From: Parapedobacter deserti
GTDB taxonomy: Bacteria; Bacteroidota; Bacteroidia; Sphingobacteriales; Sphingobacteriaceae
Assembly (NCBI RefSeq): GCF_042646065.1
Contig: NZ_JBHRTA010000038.1
Coordinates: 248,001-312,000, forward strand
DNA: 64,000 bases
Reading direction: 5' to 3'
Position 1 is the first letter of the stretch; each line of letters begins with the position of its first letter. A program made the position numbers and the translations under genes. Under the pieces are notes generated by a model. It was not told the DNA's origin. It did no database searches and saw only the letters and a list, made by a program, of their open reading frames with translations. This document shows, piece after piece, positions 36,007 to 44,180 of the stretch.

Positions 36007-39000
36007 TCAATCGTCTTCGGTCAGCGTGGCCAGAAAGCTTACGACATCCCGTATTTCGCGTTTCGTTAGTATCCCTTTCATATCCAGCATGCTTGACGGC
36101 GAGAAGGTCTTTTTTGCAATCTGATTCTGCGGAATCAGCTGATCGCCATCTTGGCCTTTTCTGATTTTGACGCCTCGTTCGTCTTCGCCCTGGAAAATAC
36201 CCGAAATGCTTTGCCCATCTTTCAACTCAAGCATTACGATGCCATAACCGGGAGCAATGCGTTTACTGGGTTCGATAAGGGCTTCAAGCAATTGCTCTCG
36301 CGACAGCTTCTTGCCGATGCCGTTCAAGCGGGGGCCTGCGTTGCTGCCTCGGTCATCATAGGTGTGGCATTTCATGCATTGCGCTTGTTGGTGCTGGAAA
36401 AAAATGCGTCGACCGGTTTCAGGATTGCCCCCTTGTAAGCTGCTTGCGAAGGACGCCAGCAGCTCATCAGGTGATAGACCCTGGCTGATGGCCCGGTACC
36501 GCGCATTAAGGGTTTCCGATCGAGTGCTGTCTATCGCCTCGCCCAATTCAAGGTAAACATCCGAACTTAGCCGGCCGCTTTCCATCTCATCCAACAGCCT
36601 GTCGAATAGCTGGCTGGAGTTTTCGAGTGGTAGTTTGCCAAGCGTAACGATGGCAGCTTGCTTCTCTTCCACCGTCTTTGTGCTGATAACATCGGCAAGC
36701 AGATCAACCATGATTGGGTGGGAGATTGTCATATTTTCCAACAAATCAAGCCCCGCCACACGCACGGATTTCTCACGGTCGGCAAGTGCCAGTCTGATGG
36801 CTTCTTCCTGATCGGGGTCTTTCAGCATCACGATTGCCTTTAGGCATTCCACACGCATATCGGGCGCTTTGTCCTGCTTCAGTCCTGAAAGCAGAGCAGG
36901 CGCCGCCTGTTTTATCTGTAGTTTGCCGATGGCTTTGGCGGCGCTGAGCCGTACAGCAAGTTCACGATCGGTAAGCAGGCCGGTAAAGACATTGGCCGTT
37001 TGGTTTTTCAGTTCGGTTTCATTACGTGTGATTCTTCCTCTGTATCGGCCGTCTACACGGTCCAGCACAGACGGCTTAGCCCACGTACTCAGGGCGTCAA
37101 CGGCTTCCTTGCGCATCGGACCAGGTAGGTTACTGTTTTGCGCATAGCGGATAAGGTTTTCCAGGTTTTCTGGTTCTCCTACGCGTAGGTTGGCATTTAT
37201 TGCCCGGCGAGTCAACGCTTCATTGGTAAATGGCGTTTTATTGAGCAGGTCGGCTAGCGCAGGCAGCGCATCTTCGATAGACTGGTCGTCGTTTATGGCA
37301 CGTGCGGCCTCTGTTACGATATATTCATCCTGATCGTGGAGGAATTGCGCCACACCGGGGTGCTCCATCCGTCGCAGTGCGACGACGGCTGCAATGCGCA
37401 GTGCCCGTGACGGGTTGCCGGCGAGTGCCGCGATTGGCTCTGCGATGCCAATACGGGATAAGGCAAGTGCACCGGCATGCCTTAAGTAGGCGTCTTCGTC
37501 GTCATTAGCTTCCAACATGGCGATGATTGGTGTGATTGCTGGTTCATAACGGATGCGCCCCAGCGCTTCAGCCGCGAAAAAACGCGTTCTGCTGTCTGCG
37601 TCGGTTAATAGTGGGAGCAGGTCGGCTCCCGCATCTACATATCGGATGTCGCCCAGCCATTTAGCGGCTTGCGCCCGTATCTCTGGGTCGTTGTCGTTCA
37701 GCAAGGGCAGCAATGCCGTGGCAAATCTCCCGTTTTTCCGGGCTAATTGGCTGATGCCCCAGATGGCGTGAACACGTGCCAACTGATGGTCGGTCTGCGC
37801 GAGGGCTTGCCGGAAGATTTCCATGCCTTTTTCGCCGCGCTTGGCCAGCGCAAATTGGGCTTTTTGCCGGATACGCATATCTTCATGCCGGAGAAGATTA
37901 CCCAATGCTGTGATCTCCGTTTTATCAAAATCGGCGGCAAGCAATGTTTTAACTTCTTGGCGGATGGTGCTGTTTGCAGCACGCTCATCGTCCATCTTCC
38001 AGATCCGACCATAGTCGTGTGTGCCCCAACCGTCTATCCAGTCCGCTACATACAATGCGCCATCCGGCCCGAAATCGAGGCCAGTGGCCAATATACCGCC
38101 CAGTACTTTTTTATGCTCACCCAATTCAAATGTTGCGCCCTTGGGTTTCAGCTTGAAGCTGTGTATTCCGGAATTGGATGGGCTGCCCACAAATTCCGCT
38201 ACAAAAAATGTATTCTTATACGCCGGACCTAACGCCGTGCCGGGGTTGTAAACCAAGCCGGCAGGGCCGCTTACAAAGTTGCTTATACAAGGCGTGATGT
38301 ATGCCGCTTGACCATCAAAGCGTGGCAGGTACATTTTTTCGTCCATCCACACCTTATAACTATTGTTGTTGGGGTCGCGGTATTTTCCGTATTGCCAGTT
38401 GCTGCGCCATCCGGCGTCTGAGCCATTTACGATATATACCAGTCGCTCCTTTTCACCGGGATGGTCGCCGTCGTTATCTTCGCTGATGATATTGCCGTAC
38501 TCGTCAAATACAAATTGATGCGTGTTTCTCAGGCCATGGGCAAAGATTTCAAAGTCACTGCCATCAGGGTTGGACCGTGCGATTACCCCGCAATTGGGGT
38601 ATTCCCATTTTTTTCCATCGGGCCCGGTGCCGTTGAATCCGATATCACCGATTTGCCAATACAGGCGGCCGTCCGGCCCCATTTTAACGCCGGACATGCC
38701 GTGGCCGCTAAAGCCGATATGTATGCCATAACCATGGGATATGGATTTTTTCACATCGGGAATGCCATCCCCATTTTTGTCGGTCAGTCGCCAGAGGTCG
38801 GGGGCCACGGCCACATACAGGTCGTTCCCATCGGCAAATACGCCTCCAGCCACGTCGGTGACTTCGTCGTGGAAATCATCAACCACCAATTGCGATCGAT
38901 CCGCCACCCCATCCCCGGAAATGTCTTCAACACGGTATACCTTTTCCCGCTCTACCGTCAGGTCGCGCCAGTCGTGCGAGCCATCGCCGTTCATGTCCGG

Positions 39001-39393
39001 CAACCATGTGTTGCGCGCACTGTTTTCCGGAGCCAATTCGGTGCGTAAGAATTTCCGGCGGTCCTCCACGGTCTGCAAGCTTATCGAGCGTATTTCCCAA
39101 TCGCGGTGGCCCCGGATGTCAAATTCCGAGTTTTTTTGCCGGTCTGTCGTCGTATAGAACAACCTGCCATGGTCGTCAATATGAATGGCAATGGGCGAGA
39201 TCACCAACGAATCGATTCCCCAGAGTTTAAGCGTAAGACTGCTGTCAAGCTCTGCCTTTACGCGTTTCTCGATATCGGCCGCCAGCTGGGCGGTTACTGC
39301 CGGGTCCATTTCCTTATTAGGCAAATCGGCTTTTTTAGGTTGGCAGCTCAAAAATAACGTGATGGCAATTAGGATAATAATGGTTTTGTTCAT
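36007..39393 (-). CDS. Large secreted lipoprotein: PVC-type dehydrogenase-like propeller + HEAT repeats + cytochrome c
   Basis: 1128 residues from the ATG at 39393, whose signal ends in a lipobox-like FLSC; a start 4 codons upstream is possible. Residues about 90-450 form the sorbosone/glucose-dehydrogenase-like propeller of PVC-type membrane-bound dehydrogenases, with repeated DxNxDGxxD calcium-like loops. Residues about 480-950 hold HEAT repeats (EIRAQAAKWLGDIRY, TRFFAAEALGRIRYEPAI and so on). A C-terminal haem domain has CMKCH (Cys1006-Cys1009-His1010). Family members are thought to oxidise sugars or alcohols at the cell surface and pass electrons to the haem; the substrate is unknown. Confidence 0.85.
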   Translation of the reverse strand: MNKTIIILIAITLFLSCQPKKADLPNKEMDPAVTAQLAADIEKRVKAELDSSLTLKLWGIDSLVISPIAIHIDDHGRLFYTTTDRQKNSEFDIRGHRDWEIRSISLQTVEDRRKFLRTELAPENSARNTWLPDMNGDGSHDWRDLTVEREKVYRVEDISGDGVADRSQLVVDDFHDEVTDVAGGVFADGNDLYVAVAPDLWRLTDKNGDGIPDVKKSISHGYGIHIGFSGHGMSGVKMGPDGRLYWQIGDIGFNGTGPDGKKWEYPNCGVIARSNPDGSDFEIFAHGLRNTHQFVFDEYGNIISEDNDGDHPGEKERLVYIVNGSDAGWRSNWQYGKYRDPNNNSYKVWMDEKMYLPRFDGQAAYITPCISNFVSGPAGLVYNPGTALGPAYKNTFFVAEFVGSPSNSGIHSFKLKPKGATFELGEHKKVLGGILATGLDFGPDGALYVADWIDGWGTHDYGRIWKMDDERAANSTIRQEVKTLLAADFDKTEITALGNLLRHEDMRIRQKAQFALAKRGEKGMEIFRQALAQTDHQLARVHAIWGISQLARKNGRFATALLPLLNDNDPEIRAQAAKWLGDIRYVDAGADLLPLLTDADSRTRFFAAEALGRIRYEPAITPIIAMLEANDDEDAYLRHAGALALSRIGIAEPIAALAGNPSRALRIAAVVALRRMEHPGVAQFLHDQDEYIVTEAARAINDDQSIEDALPALADLLNKTPFTNEALTRRAINANLRVGEPENLENLIRYAQNSNLPGPMRKEAVDALSTWAKPSVLDRVDGRYRGRITRNETELKNQTANVFTGLLTDRELAVRLSAAKAIGKLQIKQAAPALLSGLKQDKAPDMRVECLKAIVMLKDPDQEEAIRLALADREKSVRVAGLDLLENMTISHPIMVDLLADVISTKTVEEKQAAIVTLGKLPLENSSQLFDRLLDEMESGRLSSDVYLELGEAIDSTRSETLNARYRAISQGLSPDELLASFASSLQGGNPETGRRIFFQHQQAQCMKCHTYDDRGSNAGPRLNGIGKKLSREQLLEALIEPSKRIAPGYGIVMLELKDGQSISGIFQGEDERGVKIRKGQDGDQLIPQNQIAKKTFSPSSMLDMKGILTKREIRDVVSFLATLTEDD

Positions 39394-39494
39394 AACAATC
39401 GTCAAGCTAACATTTACGGTGGATAGTGCCGTTAAATATAAGGAGGATTATGGAATCTGTAGGAGTAAATGGCCAATTTTGTTTTAAAATAGAA

Positions 39495-39502
39495 TATCTT
39501 TG
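39495..39502 (+). promoter_or_regulatory. Bacteroidota -7 element (TATCTTTG) for the XRE-cupin regulator
   Basis: Exact TAnnTTTG, 20 bp upstream of the ATG at 39522. It lies inside the longer open frame, supporting the shorter start. Confidence 0.55.
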
Positions 39503-39521
39503 CCACATACAAATCAATCCA

Positions 39522-40094
39522 ATGAAGGAAGATATCCTCATTCAGATCGCCAACAAAATCAGGGAACGCCGAAAAAGTAAGGGCATCACCGTGCAGGAAC
39601 TGGCTGACCGGGCTTCTGTCAGCAAGGGGTTGATCTCTCAGATTGAAAACAGCCGTGCGGTACCGTCGTTAATCGTTTTGATCGACATCATCAAGGCGCT
39701 TGATATCGACTTGAACGGCTTTTTCAAGGAAATTGATACGGACAACGGCACGAAAACCGTGTTGGTCAAACGCCGCGATGAATACTATTACTTCGAAAAG
39801 GAGCAAGCCATCGGCTTCCGTTACCACCGGATTTTTACCAAGAACTTAGAGAAGTCGACCGTGGATATTGTGTTGCTGGAATTGGAACCCAATGCTAATC
39901 GCCCCATGGTAGAGACCGAAGCATTCGAATATAAATATGTCTTGTCCGGGGAGATCGAGTACCAGTTCGAACACGAGAACATCCGGTTGAGTGCCGGTGA
40001 CTCGATGCTCTTTGACGGGCGTATCCCTCATACCCCGAAAAACATCGGCTCCTATAATGCCGTGATGCTGGTCATTTATTTTTTTGAGGACTAA
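39522..40094 (+). CDS. XRE-family regulator with C-terminal cupin sensor domain
   Basis: 190 residues from MKEDILIQIANK (an upstream ATG at 39426 is ruled out by the promoter box). The N-terminal HTH (KIRERRKSKGITVQELADRASVSKGLISQIENSRAVPS) is followed by a cupin barrel (VLLELEPNANRPMVETEAFEYKYVLSGEIEYQF ... LSAGDSMLFDGRIPHTPKN). Such proteins are ligand-responsive repressors or activators of small catabolic operons. It stands immediately upstream of, and in the same direction as, the fourteen-gene SusCD/phosphonate locus, so it is the likely local regulator. Confidence 0.9.
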   Translation: MKEDILIQIANKIRERRKSKGITVQELADRASVSKGLISQIENSRAVPSLIVLIDIIKALDIDLNGFFKEIDTDNGTKTVLVKRRDEYYYFEKEQAIGFRYHRIFTKNLEKSTVDIVLLELEPNANRPMVETEAFEYKYVLSGEIEYQFEHENIRLSAGDSMLFDGRIPHTPKNIGSYNAVMLVIYFFED

Positions 40095-40196
40095 TGTTCT
40101 TTTAGAAAACTGGTCTCTGCCTCCGCTTTTCCGGCCTAAAGTACGCATGTTAACAGCTGCACTCCCCGCAGCTTTAATGATTATTTAATTCTTACT

Positions 40197-40306
40197 ACCC
40201 ATCAATTTAATAAACATCGTTTAATATTGCTTAACTTTTAAGTCACGAAGTTGATGAGCTCAATCGTGGACCTAAAGGCTCAAAATTGCAAAATAAATTG
40301 ATGGGT
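40197..40306. repeat. 13-bp perfect inverted repeat with 84-bp spacer
   Basis: ACCCATCAATTTA at 40197-40209 and its exact complement TAAATTGATGGGT at 40294-40306. No clear target-site duplication flanks it, so a mobile element remnant is not favoured. A looping operator or RNA structure in the 5' leader is possible. Confidence 0.65.
40211..40223. promoter_or_regulatory. Candidate operator TAAAC-ATC-GTTTA
   Basis: Perfect 5-bp arms around 3 bp. Eleven of thirteen bases match the dyad at 55282-55294 upstream of the catabolic genes. Suggested binding site for the XRE-cupin protein. Confidence 0.5.
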
Positions 40307-40412
40307 GACTATTAATGGTTGATAACTAGGTAATGTGCAACTGATAATTTGGCGCCACACCGACGATCGTGGGCAGGTAAGCGAATGTTAATTATTTAGT
40401 ATTGATAAACTA

Positions 40413-42839
40413 ATGCGATTAAGAAATCATATGACTATGAAAGTGCCACGCAGAAGCGTCTGGATATTACTCATCAGCTTATTCTCTGCTTCGCCGCTTG
40501 CCGTCAGCGCCCAGGAACTATTGGTGATGGACAGTCTGGTAGTGTCAAACCGAAGCGGGTTGGAAAACACATTACAGGGAAATGTAGCGGGGCTGCGGGT
40601 AAAAAGCTGGTCAGGTACGCCTGGAACGCAGGCTATTATAAATATCCGTGGCTTGAGCTTGGACCCGACGGACGACTCCACGCTGCCGCTGATACTCATC
40701 AATGGGATACCGATCATTGCCGGCCCCTCGCCCGTCACGGCGATCAACCCGTTGAGCTACTATTCGCCTGAGCAGATAGAGCGGATTGAGGTGATCAAGT
40801 CCATTGATCAATTGGCAGCCTATGGGGTGCAGGCACCCAATGGAGCAATCAATATTGTAATGAAGGAAGGGACGGCCGGTCCGTTGCATGTACGGGCATC
40901 AGCGTTTGCGGGCGCTAACTTTTTGAGCGACTTCAATTACAGGAAAGATGCCTTTTATGATTTTAATACCATCGCCCGCCGCGAAGTGTATCGCAGCGGT
41001 TCCATGGTACAGGAGCAGCGTGTGTTGGTCGATGGTGGCGGGGATTTCGGATCGTATCTTTTCGGATTGGACAACCATCAGGACAAAGGCGGATTCAGAT
41101 CGGCTACCTTTGGCCGCCAATCCCTATTCCTCAATGCCCGGTACAACATCACGCCAAAACTGGAAGCCCATTTCTACAACAATCTTGCGTTGGCCGACCG
41201 GAATGGACGCTATGCGGGGGAGTATGACCGCAGGCTACCCCTGTCGGTTATTGATGAGGAAACGGCTTTCATGGACAAAAAGCGGAACGTGGCGCTCCTC
41301 TCCACGATGGGCCTCACCTACCGATTTCATCCCAACCTGAGCATCCGTTCGTTGGCTGGCCTCTCCTACGAAGGCGCCAGCCGGGATACGTACATCCCGT
41401 CGGATATCCTCAACGGCAACATTTACGCATCGAGCGAGGCTTATAAGAGGCAATTGATTACCATCAACACATCATTGAACTACCGAACATCCCTTTCCGA
41501 CCAGTGGAAGATGGACATGACACTGGGGCATGAACTCCGAAATACAGACAACCGGCTTACTTCCGTGGATGGGGGGCGCAGCCTCGAAAGCGGAGGCTCC
41601 AACTTCGTGAAGGTGGTAACCGGTTATAACGCCAACCAAACGGAGGCGCTGTCTGACCACAATGTGGAGCGCCTGCTCTCATTTTTCGGCGTTTGGAAAT
41701 GGGATTACCGGGACGACCTGCAGTTGAACCTGACATTACGCACAGATGGAAGCTCGTTGTATGAACGCAAGTGGGGCCTTTATCCGGCATTGGGTTTTAG
41801 CTACCACTTGAAGAATGCATGGAATGTACCGTTAACAGTCAGTGCTTCGGCCGGCAAAACCGGCGTACTGAACCGGCCTGAAGCCTATCGGGGCGAGTTG
41901 ATCGGTATGGGGGATTATTACAACGCCAACATGTTGGGAGTAGGACAGTTATATCCAGCATTCCGCGATGCCAAGAGTGCAGATGTGTACCAATTCGATG
42001 CCGGAGTGTCCTATGCGCTGACACCGTCGCTGACGCTCTCGGTAGACTACTTCAGCAAGACATATCAGGACTTTGCATACCTAAGGTATCTGCCAAATAT
42101 CCAGGGAGTGGATTATCAATACGAAACCGGAGCAAAGCTCGGCCTGTCCGGCTTTGAATTTACACTGGATGGAAGGTGGGTGCAAACCGAACGGTTTTCC
42201 TGGTCGACCAACCTGAACCTGGCGGCCTATCGCAACCGGGTAAAAGAACTGCCTCAAGATCTCGCCAATACCAGTCTTTCGCACTTGGTAGCGTTGGGTA
42301 CCGGCGACCCGATTACTTCGCTCATTGCCTATGAGGGAGGACAGCAGAAAGTGGTCGGCAACAGCGAGGCAACGCGCTTTGGCGGGTTTAGCAATTTCCT
42401 GTCGTTTGGAAATATAACCGCCAGCTTCACGCTTACCTATGCAGCAGGCGCCGATGTCATCGCCGAATCTTTCAGCAGCCGTTATGCCGTGGCGTCCATT
42501 GGGGGGGCGTTCCCGTTGAAGCAGGCGGAAACCCCCTATTATTTTATGGAAGGGGATGGGGTGAATGCCGTATACCAAGGCATCCGGACGATTGAAGACG
42601 GCAGTTTCATCCGATTGAGCCGGGCTGCGGTGGCCTATCGCTTGGGGTCGGTGCTGAAAAGCAGCCTGCCGTTGAGTGATGCAGAGCTGTTCGTTCGGGG
42701 AGATAACTTGCTGACCCTCTCGAAGTACGGCGGCATCAATCCGGAGGAAAATGTAGCGGGCATCCGGGCCTCAGACCTGCGCCATACCGGTACGCCGCTG
42801 CCGGCTGCCATTGTTTTGGGGCTCAAACTGGTGTTTTAA
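40413..42839 (+). CDS. SusC/RagA-type TonB-dependent outer-membrane protein, compact form
   Basis: 808 residues (alternative ATGs at 40431 and 40437; the last begins a good signal peptide ending at SAQE). The plug domain is recognisable (LQGNVAGLRVKSWSGTPGTQAIINIRGLSL, LILINGIPI, IERIEVIKSIDQLAAYG, GAINIVMKEG), followed by a beta-barrel ending in LKLVF. Unlike the second SusC of the locus it has no N-terminal carboxypeptidase-D-like domain and is some 200 residues shorter. It should form a lidded importer with the SusD-like protein encoded 8 bp downstream. Confidence 0.88.
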   Translation: MRLRNHMTMKVPRRSVWILLISLFSASPLAVSAQELLVMDSLVVSNRSGLENTLQGNVAGLRVKSWSGTPGTQAIINIRGLSLDPTDDSTLPLILINGIPIIAGPSPVTAINPLSYYSPEQIERIEVIKSIDQLAAYGVQAPNGAINIVMKEGTAGPLHVRASAFAGANFLSDFNYRKDAFYDFNTIARREVYRSGSMVQEQRVLVDGGGDFGSYLFGLDNHQDKGGFRSATFGRQSLFLNARYNITPKLEAHFYNNLALADRNGRYAGEYDRRLPLSVIDEETAFMDKKRNVALLSTMGLTYRFHPNLSIRSLAGLSYEGASRDTYIPSDILNGNIYASSEAYKRQLITINTSLNYRTSLSDQWKMDMTLGHELRNTDNRLTSVDGGRSLESGGSNFVKVVTGYNANQTEALSDHNVERLLSFFGVWKWDYRDDLQLNLTLRTDGSSLYERKWGLYPALGFSYHLKNAWNVPLTVSASAGKTGVLNRPEAYRGELIGMGDYYNANMLGVGQLYPAFRDAKSADVYQFDAGVSYALTPSLTLSVDYFSKTYQDFAYLRYLPNIQGVDYQYETGAKLGLSGFEFTLDGRWVQTERFSWSTNLNLAAYRNRVKELPQDLANTSLSHLVALGTGDPITSLIAYEGGQQKVVGNSEATRFGGFSNFLSFGNITASFTLTYAAGADVIAESFSSRYAVASIGGAFPLKQAETPYYFMEGDGVNAVYQGIRTIEDGSFIRLSRAAVAYRLGSVLKSSLPLSDAELFVRGDNLLTLSKYGGINPEENVAGIRASDLRHTGTPLPAAIVLGLKLVF

Positions 42840-42847
42840 AGTCGGTT

Positions 42848-44152
42848 ATGATGAATACAATGAAATACATGAAATTTTGGAGGCTTGTCCCCGCGGTCAT
42901 GCTGGTATGTTCGTCCTGCGCAGATTACCTGACGTTAGAGCCGGACAACCGGACGGTCGAGGAAGGGTACTACGAATCGGCGAGACGGGTGGAACAAGCA
43001 GTAATCGGCTGTTATGTCGACCTTCGGAGAGCGTTGCTGAGTAATCATGCTTGGCTGATGTATGGGGAAGCCCGTGCCGGCGATTTGCTGGTAGAGGCAG
43101 CCTATTCGCCTTACGTGGTAAACCAAGCGCTTACTGCACCCGATTATCAGCTGATCCGGCTGACCGACTGGGGATATTTCTACGATGCAATCAAGCGCGC
43201 CAACGATGTGCTGGATATTGTGGATGCGGCAGATGCAGCAGTGCTATCTGCTGATCAGCGGAATCTATATAGGGGCGAAGCCTTAGCGGTCAAATCGCTG
43301 ACCTATTTTTACCTGGCCAGGATATGGGGCGATGTTCCATCGGCAGAAGCGGATGATTTCGGTCAGCGGATAAGTGCTGTGGAAGCGGTTGAGCGGGCGG
43401 CAGTCTGGGCGCGTGAAGCTCAGGGGCTGCTGCCTTGGCGGTTGATGAACAACGATGGTATTGAGAGTGCAGCGCTCACGGCGATCCGGTTCAACAAAAC
43501 CGCCGCCACGTTGCTGCTGGCACAGGAAGAACTGTGGCAGGGCAGGGGGCGGGAAGCCCATAACCTGCTCGAGCAAACCTTTACCGCGGATAACGTCGAC
43601 AGCCTAGCGGGCTTCGGCCTATCCATGGGCACGGACAGGCGTGTGGACATCCCCAATGCCCCCCTGAGCGGCAGCATGGTGCGAATGTCCCTTGACCGGT
43701 TGAATGCCATTTATCCCGAAGGCGACGCGCGCCGAACCAACCTCCTTACGATCTCAGCAACGCAAGGTGCCGCGACGCTGATTGTGCCAGACCAGACGGT
43801 GCTGGAGTTGCTGAAGTTAGCCGAGTTGCCGCTATTGCAGGCCGAAGCGGCTTGGCGGGCCGGTTTTTTGGACAAAGCCCGCAATCACTTGGTGACAGCG
43901 GCGCAGGGAGCCACCGAAGATTACATCAACCTACCGGCACAGGCTTTTGCTGATGCCCTGCTGCTGGAGCGGCAGCGGTTGCTCGTGGGTACCGGACAGC
44001 GCTTTTTTGACCTGATGCGGTTTGGTCAGGTGAGCCGGAACATTCCCGCATTGGACGAACTCGCCGTGCAGAACGGGGCCGCTTATTGGCCGGTCTCTGC
44101 CCGCGGCATCAGTGGTAACTCATGGAGTCAGAACAGTTATTGGTCGCGTTAA
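42848..44152 (+). CDS. SusD/RagB-family surface lipoprotein, compact
   Basis: 434 residues. The signal ends in a lipobox (VCSSC, about Cys19), followed by the SusD start pattern DYLTLEPDNRTVEEGYYES. TPR-like helices hold RRALLSNHAWLMYGEARAGD and RGEALAVKSLTYFYLARIWGDVP, with a C-terminal LLERQRLLVGTGQRFFDLMRFGQ, all typical. It is the substrate-binding lid of the upstream compact SusC. The next SusC gene follows after 28 bp. Confidence 0.9.
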   Translation: MMNTMKYMKFWRLVPAVMLVCSSCADYLTLEPDNRTVEEGYYESARRVEQAVIGCYVDLRRALLSNHAWLMYGEARAGDLLVEAAYSPYVVNQALTAPDYQLIRLTDWGYFYDAIKRANDVLDIVDAADAAVLSADQRNLYRGEALAVKSLTYFYLARIWGDVPSAEADDFGQRISAVEAVERAAVWAREAQGLLPWRLMNNDGIESAALTAIRFNKTAATLLLAQEELWQGRGREAHNLLEQTFTADNVDSLAGFGLSMGTDRRVDIPNAPLSGSMVRMSLDRLNAIYPEGDARRTNLLTISATQGAATLIVPDQTVLELLKLAELPLLQAEAAWRAGFLDKARNHLVTAAQGATEDYINLPAQAFADALLLERQRLLVGTGQRFFDLMRFGQVSRNIPALDELAVQNGAAYWPVSARGISGNSWSQNSYWSR

Positions 44153-44180
44153 CCTAATAATAGTACAAAATTCAAATCTA

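Larger units (their letters stand above)
40095..40412. promoter_or_regulatory. 318-bp AT-rich control region in front of the SusCD/phosphonate locus
   Basis: No gene is seen here. It contains a short GC dyad at 40155-40173, a perfect 13-bp inverted repeat (40197-40209 with 40294-40306), and a TAAAC-N3-GTTTA dyad at 40211-40223. No TAnnTTTG element is visible on the plus strand, so transcription of the operon may depend on an activator, another sigma factor or read-through from the XRE-cupin gene. Confidence 0.55.

Noticed and set aside
40197..40306. Miniature transposable element
   Set aside because: Inverted ends are perfect but I see no flanking target duplication and no second copy in the window; kept only as a repeat.
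40413..42839. The compact SusC gene as a truncated pseudogene
   Set aside because: It has a complete signal peptide, plug and barrel end with no frameshift, and a matching small SusD follows.
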